From Pseudomonas chlororaphis subsp. piscium (GTDB lineage: Bacteria > Pseudomonadota > Gammaproteobacteria > Pseudomonadales > Pseudomonadaceae), in NCBI RefSeq assembly GCF_003850345.1, contig NZ_CP027707.1, forward strand, positions 1,860,001 to 1,924,000: a DNA stretch of 64,000 nucleotides, written 5' to 3'. Numbering within the stretch: position 1 is the first letter of the stretch; the number at the start of each line of letters is the position of its first letter. The position numbers and the translations under genes are program-made. Below, piece after piece: positions 18,657 to 25,910 of the stretch. Under the pieces are notes generated by a model. That model saw only the letters and a list, made by a program, of their open reading frames with translations, did not search any database and was not told the DNA's origin.

Positions 18657-19700
18657 ATGTCTCTGGTCAATGTGCACAACGAGTGGGATCCGCTGGAAGA
18701 AATGATCGTCGGCATCGCTCAGGGCGCGCAGGTGCCTCGCCCCGACCGCGGCCTGTTCGCCCTGGATTACAGCGAGCAGCATGACTACATCGAGGACATT
18801 CCATCCGGCCCCTACCCGCAGCAGGTCATCGAGGAAGCCAGCGAGGACCTGGACGCCTTTGCCGCCTTCCTGCGCTCCCACGGGGTCATAGTGCGGCGCC
18901 CGGACGTCACTGACCATCGCGCGGTATTCGGCACCTGCGCCTGGAAAACCGACGGCGAATACAACTACTGCCCGCGGGATGTGCTGCTGCCCATCGGCCA
19001 GACCATCATCGAGGCGCCGATGGCGCTGCGCAGCCGCTATCTGGAACCGTTCGCCTATCGTCGCCACCTGGCCGAATACTTTGCCAGCGGCTCCAACTGG
19101 ATTTCCGCGCCCAAGCCGCAGCTGCTGGACAGCACCTACCGGATCAACCCCAAGGACGGCTCGATCATTGCCAATGACGAGCCGATCTTCGACGCCGCCA
19201 ACGTGATCCGCGTCGGCGAGGACATCCTCTATCTGGTTTCTCGCAGCGGTAATGAACTGGGTTGCCAGTGGCTGCAGCGGGTACTGGGCGATCGTTACCG
19301 GGTGCACCCGGTGAGCGGTGTGTACGACGGCACGCACCTGGATACCACCATCACCGTGGTCCGCCCGGGGCTGGTGGTGCTGTGTCCGGAGCGGATCCGC
19401 AAGGACCAGGTGCCGGCGCTGTTCAAGAACTGGGACATCATCTGGGCGCCGGAGATGGTCGACACCGGCTATTGCTGGTCCTACCCGCGTGCATCGATCT
19501 GGCAGGGCATGAACTTCATCATGGTCAACCCGGCGCTGGCGGTGATCAACGACCAGCAGGTGCCGCTGATTCGCGCCCTGGAAAAACAGGGTATCGATGT
19601 GGCGCCGCTGAAAATGCGCCATGCCCGCAGCCTGAGTGGCGGCTTCCATTGCGTGTCGGTCGACATTCGTCGCCGCGGCACCCTTGAAGACTATCGTTGA
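18657..19700 (+). CDS. gvgD: Glycine amidinotransferase-like enzyme
   Basis: A 347-aa member of the arginine:glycine amidinotransferase family. All catalytic elements are present: CPRD (105-108), DEPIFDAANVIR with Asp179, YDGTHLD with His227, and the nucleophilic Cys332 in LSGGFHC. It would move an amidino group from arginine to an amine, or release ornithine-type products. The GTG six bases upstream is not used, because AGGAG is positioned for the ATG at 18657. Published WH6 work says two central cluster genes are dispensable for the herbicidal product. I do not remember with certainty which, but this gene and the next are candidates, which would imply a second product. Confidence 0.85.
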   Translation: MSLVNVHNEWDPLEEMIVGIAQGAQVPRPDRGLFALDYSEQHDYIEDIPSGPYPQQVIEEASEDLDAFAAFLRSHGVIVRRPDVTDHRAVFGTCAWKTDGEYNYCPRDVLLPIGQTIIEAPMALRSRYLEPFAYRRHLAEYFASGSNWISAPKPQLLDSTYRINPKDGSIIANDEPIFDAANVIRVGEDILYLVSRSGNELGCQWLQRVLGDRYRVHPVSGVYDGTHLDTTITVVRPGLVVLCPERIRKDQVPALFKNWDIIWAPEMVDTGYCWSYPRASIWQGMNFIMVNPALAVINDQQVPLIRALEKQGIDVAPLKMRHARSLSGGFHCVSVDIRRRGTLEDYR

Positions 19701-19714
19701 GCGGAGCCTGGGGC

Positions 19715-20341
19715 ATGCAGAATCTGGACTACTACGCCGTCATCCTGTTCGCGATTTCCACCTGCGTGACGCCGGGGCCGAACAACGTGATGCTGATGTC
19801 CTCCGGGGTCAACTTCGGCATCAGCCGCACCCTGCGCCACGTCGCGGGCATCAACATCGGCTTTCCGCTGATGCTGATCGCGGTGGGGCTTGGCGCTGGC
19901 GCGGTGTTCCATCGTTATCCCAGCCTGCACGACATCCTGCAGGTGATCGGTGCCCTGTACATGCTGTACCTGGCCTACCGGATCGCCACGGCGCCCACGG
20001 TCGATCTCGACGACCAGGGCGGGCGTCCGCTGGGCTTCACTGGCGCGGCGCTGTTCCAGTGGGTCAACCCCAAGGCCTGGATCATGGCGGTGGGCGCGGT
20101 CCTGGCCTACACCACGCCGGTTGGTTCCTACAGTGCGCAGATCCTGCTGATCGCCTTGATCTTCTTTCTCTTCGGCTCGCCCTGCTCGATGGTCTGGGTG
20201 CTGTTCGGACGTTATTTGCGGCGCTTTCTCAGCGAGCCGAACCGGCTGCGGCTGTTCAACATTTCAATGAGTGTGTTGTTGGTGGTGTCGTTGATTCCGG
20301 CATTAAAAAGCCTGCCGGTCTCAAGTTGGTTGCACGGATGA
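19715..20341 (+). CDS. gvgE: LysE/RhtB-family amino acid exporter
   Basis: A 208-aa inner-membrane exporter with six predicted helices and the family signature CVTPGPNNVMLMSSGVNFG at residues 14-32. It also has FQWVNPKAWIMAVGA in the middle. It closely resembles the product of the last gene of the cluster (25239-25844), suggesting duplication inside the cluster. Probable substrates are the non-proteinogenic amino acid product or a guanidino derivative. It starts 14 nt after the amidinotransferase gene. Confidence 0.85.
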   Translation: MQNLDYYAVILFAISTCVTPGPNNVMLMSSGVNFGISRTLRHVAGINIGFPLMLIAVGLGAGAVFHRYPSLHDILQVIGALYMLYLAYRIATAPTVDLDDQGGRPLGFTGAALFQWVNPKAWIMAVGAVLAYTTPVGSYSAQILLIALIFFLFGSPCSMVWVLFGRYLRRFLSEPNRLRLFNISMSVLLVVSLIPALKSLPVSSWLHG

Positions 20342-20406
20342 CGGACTGTGCACAGACACAGGGAATTTCCATGGATTGGCATGAAGCTATGAGGATGAGC
20401 GTTTAA

Positions 20407-22248
20407 ATGGCTACTTACGTATTAGGGATTTCGGCGTTCTATCACGACAGCGCCGCGGCGCTGGTGAAGGACGGGGTGCCGGTGGCGGCGGCCCAGGAAG
20501 AGCGCTTCACGCGGGTGCGGCACGACGCGGCGTTTCCGGCCAATGCCATCAAGTACTGCCTGGACGCCGAGGGTATCGGCCTTGATGAGCTGACCGCCGT
20601 GGTCTACTACGAAGACCCGCAGGAAAAGTTCTCGCGGATGATTTCCTCCTTCGCCAGTGGCGGCATCAGCGGCGCGCGCACCTTCATCAGCACCATGCCG
20701 GAATGGATCCGCTGGAAGCTCAACGTGCTCAAGTTCATCGATGAGAAGCTCGAGGAACTGGGACGTGGCACCGGACCGCTCACCATCGCCTCGCAGCACC
20801 ACCGTTCCCATGCCGCGGCGGCGTTTTTCCCGTCGCCGTTCGAGCAGGCGGCGGTGCTGTGCATCGACGGCATCGGCGAATGGCATTCGACCACGATCTG
20901 GAAGGGCGACGGCTCCAAGCTCGACCTGATGAACTCGATTTCCTATCCGCACTCGGTCGGCCTGTTCTACTCGGCGTTCACCTATTACTGCGGCTTCAAG
21001 GTCGACTCCGGCGAGTACAAGCTCATGGGCCTGGCGCCCTACGGCCGGCCGATCTATGCCGACAAGATCCGCAAGGAACTGATCAACATCCGCGCCGACG
21101 GCTCCTTCACCCTGAACATGAAGTACTTCGAGTACCTGCGCGGCGAGCGCATGGTCGGCGAGGCCTTCGAGGAACTGTTCGGCGGCCCGGTGCGCAAGCC
21201 GGAGAGCCCGATCACCCAGCGCGAATGCGACCTGGCGGCCTCGGTGCAGCAAGTGACCGAGGAAGTGGTGCTGGGGCTGGCCACCGCGGCTGTGCGGCAG
21301 ACCGGTTACCGCAACCTGTGCCTGGCCGGTGGCGTGGCGCTCAACTGCGTGGCCAACGGCGTGCTCAGCCGTTCCGGACGTTTCGACGCGATCTGGATTC
21401 AGCCCGCGGCCGGCGACGCCGGTTGTGCCCTGGGGGCGGCCATGGACTATTCGGTCAAGCGCACCGGGCGTCCGCACCTGGGCAGCAAGAAGCTCGACGC
21501 CATGAGTGGCAGCCTGTTGGGGCCGGGCTTTGGCGATGCAGAGATCCAGGCGTTTCTCGACGCCAACCAGTATCCGTACCAGCGCTTCGAGGGTGCCGAG
21601 CTGTATGACGAAACCGCGCGGCACCTGGCCGACGGCGCCGTGGTCGGCTGGTTCCAGGGACGCATGGAGTTCGGCCCGCGAGCCCTGGGCGCGCGCTCGA
21701 TCCTCGGCGATCCACGCAATCCCGAGATGCAGCGCACCATGAACCTGAAGATCAAGTACCGCGAATCCTTCCGGCCCTTTGCCCCGGCGGTGCTGGACGA
21801 GGACGCCCAGGTCTACTTCGACATCTGCGAGAAGAGCCCGTACATGTTGATGGTTTCCCAGGTCACCGACTCGATCAAGACCGAGGAATCGCGCAAGCCG
21901 GGTGGCCCCGAGCGTGGCCTGGGCAGCATCAATTCGATCCGTTCGCAGCTACCGGCGGTGACCCACGTCGACCTGTCGGCGCGGGTGCAGACAGTGACCG
22001 AAGAAAACAACGCGCCGTTCACCCATCTGCTGCGCAGTTTCAAGAAGCGCACCGGCTGCTCGGTGCTGGTCAACACCTCGTTCAACGTGCGCGGCGAGCC
22101 GATCGTGTGCAAGCCGGAAGAAGCCTACGCCTGCTTCATGCGCACCGAGATGGATGTGCTGGTACTGGGCAACTTCATTCTCGAGCGCACGACCCAGCCG
22201 GAGTTCGTCGAAGAGGTCGACTGGCGCAACGAGATCCCGCTGGACTGA
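20407..22248 (+). CDS. gvgF: O-carbamoyltransferase (CmcH/NodU/TobZ family)
   Basis: A 613-aa carbamoyltransferase that uses carbamoyl phosphate and ATP to carbamoylate a hydroxyl group through a carbamoyl-adenylate. The N-terminal Kae1-like domain has GISAFYHDSAAALV, the metal-binding QHHRSHAAAAF (His131, His132, His135), GEYKLMGLAPYG and LCLAGGVALNCVANG. The C-terminal YrdC-like domain has GRMEFGPRALGARSILGDPR and LVNTSFNVRGEP. Full length for the family. It abuts a 22-codon ORF that overlaps the gvgE stop. The next gene encodes a membrane peptide resembling an SxtJ partner protein. Confidence 0.92.
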   Translation: MATYVLGISAFYHDSAAALVKDGVPVAAAQEERFTRVRHDAAFPANAIKYCLDAEGIGLDELTAVVYYEDPQEKFSRMISSFASGGISGARTFISTMPEWIRWKLNVLKFIDEKLEELGRGTGPLTIASQHHRSHAAAAFFPSPFEQAAVLCIDGIGEWHSTTIWKGDGSKLDLMNSISYPHSVGLFYSAFTYYCGFKVDSGEYKLMGLAPYGRPIYADKIRKELINIRADGSFTLNMKYFEYLRGERMVGEAFEELFGGPVRKPESPITQRECDLAASVQQVTEEVVLGLATAAVRQTGYRNLCLAGGVALNCVANGVLSRSGRFDAIWIQPAAGDAGCALGAAMDYSVKRTGRPHLGSKKLDAMSGSLLGPGFGDAEIQAFLDANQYPYQRFEGAELYDETARHLADGAVVGWFQGRMEFGPRALGARSILGDPRNPEMQRTMNLKIKYRESFRPFAPAVLDEDAQVYFDICEKSPYMLMVSQVTDSIKTEESRKPGGPERGLGSINSIRSQLPAVTHVDLSARVQTVTEENNAPFTHLLRSFKKRTGCSVLVNTSFNVRGEPIVCKPEEAYACFMRTEMDVLVLGNFILERTTQPEFVEEVDWRNEIPLD

Positions 22249-22282
22249 TCGTTCACTCACTTTTTATTCAGGAGACAAGGCC

Positions 22283-22426
22283 ATGCTCAGGTTGCTTTCG
22301 TTGTTGATGTTCGCTGTGGTGTTGCTACCAATCGGTTGGGCGCGCCGGATATTCAATTCCTCGCGCTTCAGCCAGCGTTTCCATCAAGGCTCGACGGCGT
22401 GGGACCACCCGGAAAACACCCGTTAG
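22283..22426 (+). CDS. gvgG: 47-residue membrane peptide, SxtJ-like C-terminal half
   Basis: A 144-nt ORF with AGGAGACAAGGCC directly before its ATG. Residues 1-18 form a hydrophobic helix (LRLLSLLMFAVVLLPIGW), followed by a basic, aromatic tail (ARRIFNSSRFSQRFHQG, then STAWDHPENTR). The pattern 'hydrophobic helix – P-x-G – R – R-F – S-x-W' resembles the C-terminal half of SxtJ-family membrane proteins, which neighbour carbamoyltransferase genes in many bacteria but are about three times longer. It corresponds to the second essential ORF under 150 nt in the WH6 cluster. The likeness is by eye. It is placed directly after the carbamoyltransferase gene. Confidence 0.75.
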   Translation: MLRLLSLLMFAVVLLPIGWARRIFNSSRFSQRFHQGSTAWDHPENTR

Positions 22427-22453
22427 GCCGCATAACTGCAAGGGCTCGGATCC

Positions 22454-23776
22454 ATGTCAACGGTCATCTACAAGAACTTGAATGCCTCACCGATTCACGC
22501 CGTCAATGGCGCTGGGGTCTGGCTTGAGGATGCTTCGGGCAAACGCTACCTCGACACGTGCGGCGGGGTGGCGGTTTCCAGCCTGGGACATGGACATCCA
22601 CGGATCGCCGCGGCCATCGAGCAGCAGGCGAAAAAACTCAGTTGGGCCCATGCCGGCAGCTTCACCACGGCCGCCGCCGAGGAATTGGCGGACCTGCTGG
22701 TGGGGGCCTCCGGCGGGTTGGCCAAGGCGCAGTTTCTCTCCGGCGGCTCCGAGGTCATGGAGCTGGCGATGAAAATTGCCTACCAGTATCAGTGCGAGCG
22801 CGGGCTGCCAGGCAAATCGATCTTTATCTCGCGCCAGCAGAGCTATCACGGCAGCACCCTGGGGACCCTGGCGATTTCCGGCAACCTCCAGCGTCGCGGG
22901 GTATTCGAGCCGCTGCTCGGGCCTGCCGAATTCGTCTCGCCCTGTTATGCCTATCGCTATCAGGGCGCCGATGAAAGCGACGAGCAGTACGGGACTCGCC
23001 TGGCGCTGGAACTGGACGAAAAAATCAGGGCGCTGGGCAGCGACAAGGTCGCGGCGTTTTTCGCCGAAACCGTGGTCGGCTCCACCAACGGCGCGGTGCC
23101 GCCGGTACCGGGATACTTCCGCAAGATCAAGGCGGTGTGCGAGCGCCACGACGTGCTGCTGATCCTCGATGAGGTCATGGCCGGCATGGGGCGTACCGGC
23201 AGGTTCTTCGCCTACGAGGACGACGGCATCGTGCCGGACATGGTCGCGGTCGGCAAAGGCCTGGCGGCCGGTTACCAGCCGATCTCGGCGTTGCTGGTCA
23301 GCAGCCAGGTGCATGAGGCCATGGCGGGCAACTCCGGGGTGCTGGGCAACGGCCAGACCCACGTCAACCATCCGCTGGCCTGCGCGGTTGCGCTGGAGGT
23401 GCAGCGGGTCATCCAGGACGAGAACCTGCTGCAGGCGGTGCGTCTGCGTGGCGAGCAATTGCGCCACGGCCTGCGCGAGTGCCTGGCGCGCTTCGAGCAT
23501 GTCGGCGATGTGCGTGGACGCGGTCTGTTCGTCGGGGTGGAGTTCGTTCAGGACCGGGACACCCGCGAGCCTTATCAGGGTGGCGGTCGTTACGCCGCGC
23601 GGCTCAAGGCACAGGCGCTGGAACAGGGGCTGCTGATCTATCCGGGGTCGGGAACCGCTGACGGCGTCCTGGGTAACCACGTGCTGTTCGCGCCGCCCTT
23701 CATCTCCAGCGAAGCGGAAATCGCCGAAATGGTCGAGCGCTTCACGGCGGTGGTCGAGGCCTGCCAGCAGGACTAG
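22454..23776 (+). CDS. gvgH: Class III PLP-dependent aminotransferase
   Basis: A 440-aa omega-type aminotransferase (ornithine/4-aminobutyrate aminotransferase family). PLP-site elements are SGGSEVMELAMKIA (about 97-110), YHGSTLGTLAISG (131-143), LILDEVMAGMGRTG with Asp239, and the Schiff-base Lys268 in VAVGKGLAAGYQP. The C-terminal GDVRGRGLFVGVEF is also typical. In WH6 the corresponding aminotransferase gene was found by mutagenesis to be needed for germination-arrest activity (recollection). A likely role is transamination, or PLP-based elimination giving the vinylglycine unit. Confidence 0.92.
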   Translation: MSTVIYKNLNASPIHAVNGAGVWLEDASGKRYLDTCGGVAVSSLGHGHPRIAAAIEQQAKKLSWAHAGSFTTAAAEELADLLVGASGGLAKAQFLSGGSEVMELAMKIAYQYQCERGLPGKSIFISRQQSYHGSTLGTLAISGNLQRRGVFEPLLGPAEFVSPCYAYRYQGADESDEQYGTRLALELDEKIRALGSDKVAAFFAETVVGSTNGAVPPVPGYFRKIKAVCERHDVLLILDEVMAGMGRTGRFFAYEDDGIVPDMVAVGKGLAAGYQPISALLVSSQVHEAMAGNSGVLGNGQTHVNHPLACAVALEVQRVIQDENLLQAVRLRGEQLRHGLRECLARFEHVGDVRGRGLFVGVEFVQDRDTREPYQGGGRYAARLKAQALEQGLLIYPGSGTADGVLGNHVLFAPPFISSEAEIAEMVERFTAVVEACQQD

Positions 23777-23835
23777 CGGGGAGGGCGGACCGGGGTGTTT
23801 TCGAAATGTACCAACAGCCAATAATGGAAAAGACT

Positions 23836-24438
23836 ATGCAGACCATCGAACCATGCAAGGACAAAGTTCTATTGTCGGTGTGCACCATGGACTGGTGCGA
23901 TCACGGCGTTGAATTCGCCAAGACGGTTTTTTCCAACCTGGAAGTGTTCTGTTGGGACCCGGGCGACCCCTACCCGTATCACCTGGAAGACTGGGAAGGC
24001 GACTGGATCATTTCCTATCGTGGCGACTTCATCTTCCCGCCGAGCATCTATCAGCGGGCCCGCAAGGGCGCGATCAACCTGCACCCGGCGCCGCCCAAGT
24101 ACCGCGGCCTGGGCAGCCAGCACTACGCGATCTACTACCAGGATGAAACCTACGGTTCGACCTGCCATCACCTGGCGCCCTCGGTGGACAGCGGCGACAT
24201 CATCCACGTCGCGCGTTTCAACGTCGCCCCGGCGGAAACCGCGTCTTCGCTGCGCCTGCATGTCGGCGCCTATTGCCTGCAGCAGTTCATCCACCTGTTG
24301 ACCGACTACATCCTGCAAGGCCGTCCGCTGCCGGTGTCGCCCGAGCGCTGGGGCGAGCGGCTGTACAAGCAATCCGAACTCAAACCCTGGATGGAAAAGA
24401 TCCGGGCCGAAGAACCCGATCATCGCTGCTTCAAGTAG
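23836..24438 (+). CDS. gvgI: Formyltransferase
   Basis: A 200-aa protein of the methionyl-tRNA/10-formyltetrahydrofolate formyltransferase fold. It has the catalytic triad region INLHPAPPKYRG (Asn81, His83) and APSVDSGDII (Asp118/Asp121). ISYRGDFIFP corresponds to the folate-binding strand. It should add the N-formyl group that terminates 4-formylaminooxyvinylglycine. Three in-frame ATGs (23806, 23824, 23836) are possible. The last is chosen because GGAAAAG precedes it at suitable distance, but the start is uncertain. It is short compared with Fmt because it lacks the C-terminal OB domain. Confidence 0.85.
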   Translation: MQTIEPCKDKVLLSVCTMDWCDHGVEFAKTVFSNLEVFCWDPGDPYPYHLEDWEGDWIISYRGDFIFPPSIYQRARKGAINLHPAPPKYRGLGSQHYAIYYQDETYGSTCHHLAPSVDSGDIIHVARFNVAPAETASSLRLHVGAYCLQQFIHLLTDYILQGRPLPVSPERWGERLYKQSELKPWMEKIRAEEPDHRCFK

Positions 24439-24519
24439 CGAGGATGGATGCCGGCCCGCGCGGGGCGGCATCCCCGGTTGGTAAACCCTGCTCCCGCGAC
24501 TTCTACGAGAGACCGTCAA

Positions 24520-25149
24520 ATGTTTGATTTATCGAGCTTTGGTGCTGCTATGGCCGTTTATGTCATCGGAACCGCCAGCCCTGGCCCGGGTAACCTGGCG
24601 ATTGCCAACACCTCGCTCAGCTACGGGCGTACCCCGGGGCTGGCGCTGGCGGCCGGGGTCATTTCCGGTTCGTTGTGCTGGGGCGCGATGACGGCCGCGG
24701 GCGTCTCAGCCTTGCTGATGTCCAACACCCAGGTGCTGGTCTGGCTGAAGATCCTCGGCGCCTGCTACCTGTTATGGCTGGCCTACAAATCCATCCGCGG
24801 CGCCCTGAGCCCCAACGCGGTCAACCTCAACCGCGCCCGGGCCAAACAGAGCCGCACGCTGGGGTTCTACCTGCAGGGGCTGGGCATCCACCTGACCAAC
24901 CCCAAGGCGGCCCTGACCTGGTTCACCGTGACCACCGTCGGCCTCAGCGCCACGGCGCCATCCTGGGCCAGCTTCGTGCTGGTGGGCAGCTGCGCGGTCG
25001 CCGGCTTCGTGATTTTCTGTGCCTATGCCCTGGCCTTTTCCGCGCGTTCGGCGGAGCCGTTTTTCGTCCGCACGCGCAAGGCTTTCGGCCTGGTGTGCGG
25101 CGCGTTCTACGCGATGGTCGCCGCGGGCTTCATCGGGTCCTTGCTGTAA
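24520..25149 (+). CDS. gvgJ: LysE/RhtB-family amino acid exporter
   Basis: A 209-aa inner-membrane exporter whose N-terminus has the variant signature IGTASPGPGNLAIANTSLSYG, followed by LGACYLLWLAYKSIRGA and LTNPKAALTWFTV. It is clearly less similar to the other two LysE proteins here than they are to each other, so it probably has a different substrate or origin. The start at 24520 follows GAGAGA; the frame is open further upstream but without a better start. Confidence 0.85.
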   Translation: MFDLSSFGAAMAVYVIGTASPGPGNLAIANTSLSYGRTPGLALAAGVISGSLCWGAMTAAGVSALLMSNTQVLVWLKILGACYLLWLAYKSIRGALSPNAVNLNRARAKQSRTLGFYLQGLGIHLTNPKAALTWFTVTTVGLSATAPSWASFVLVGSCAVAGFVIFCAYALAFSARSAEPFFVRTRKAFGLVCGAFYAMVAAGFIGSLL

Positions 25150-25238
25150 GCGTGGATAGGCCTCGCCCGTGGCGATCGCCGGGGCGAAAACAATGAATCA
25201 GGGCTCTGTTCGGAGCATGTACTTCTCAGGATGACTGT

Positions 25239-25844
25239 ATGCCGTTGTCGATCGACTTGTTGTTGGCTTTCGCCTTGTTTGCCTTTGTCACCTCGGTGAC
25301 CCCCGGACCGAACAACACCATGCTGCTGGCCTCGGGGGTGAATTTCGGATTCCGCCGCACGGTGCCGCATATCCTCGGGATCAGTTCGGGATTCCTGGTG
25401 TTGGTACTGGCCGTGGGCCTGGGCCTGGGGGCGGTGTTCGAGGCCTACCCGGTGTTGTACAAGGTGCTGCGCTACGTCGGTGCCGCCTATCTGCTGTACC
25501 TGGCCTGGAACATTGCCCGTTCCGGGCCGGTGTCCCAGGAAGTCGATGGCCAGGGCCGGCCGCTGGGGTTCTGGGGCGCCGCGGCGTTTCAGTGGGTCAA
25601 CCCCAAGGCCTGGGTCATGGCGCTGGGGGCCATCAGTACCTACACGCCGTTGCAGGGTTACTTCTTCAATGTGGTGGTGATCGCCAGCCTGTTTGCCTTG
25701 ATCAATGCGCCGAGCGTCGGGGTCTGGGCCGGGTTCGGCAGCGTGTTGCGCAATGTCCTGCGCGACCCGCGCTGGCTGCGCCTGTTCAACTACGGCATGG
25801 CGTTGCTGCTGGTGATTTCGCTGTTCCCGTTGCTGCAAGCCTGA
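25239..25844 (+). CDS. gvgK: LysE/RhtB-family amino acid exporter
   Basis: A 201-aa six-helix exporter with TSVTPGPNNTMLLASGVNFGF near the N-terminus and FQWVNPKAWVMALGA in the middle, nearly matching gvgE product motifs. It is the last gene of the cluster and is followed by a strong terminator. In WH6, multiple transporters with overlapping but distinct function were reported, in line with three LysE genes here. Confidence 0.87.
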   Translation: MPLSIDLLLAFALFAFVTSVTPGPNNTMLLASGVNFGFRRTVPHILGISSGFLVLVLAVGLGLGAVFEAYPVLYKVLRYVGAAYLLYLAWNIARSGPVSQEVDGQGRPLGFWGAAAFQWVNPKAWVMALGAISTYTPLQGYFFNVVVIASLFALINAPSVGVWAGFGSVLRNVLRDPRWLRLFNYGMALLLVISLFPLLQA

Positions 25845-25866
25845 GGGGCTTTCGCAGGGCGTTATG

Positions 25867-25904
25867 CCGCCACCCGCCGCAACCGGCGCGTGGCGGTTTT
25901 TTTT
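25867..25904 (+). terminator. Intrinsic terminator of the gvg-type cluster
   Basis: The stem CCGCCAC (25867-25873) with GTGGCGG (25890-25896), plus an inner GC stem, is followed by eight T on the plus strand. It lies 22 nt past the last exporter gene and just before the convergent FUSC gene. Confidence 0.85.
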
Positions 25905-25910
25905 GCCTGC

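Noticed and set aside
13582..25904. The gvg-type cluster as a recent mobile-element insertion
   Set aside because: No integrase, transposase, tRNA or direct-repeat boundary is seen, and base composition is similar to the neighbours. Transfer remains possible but is not shown by this sequence.
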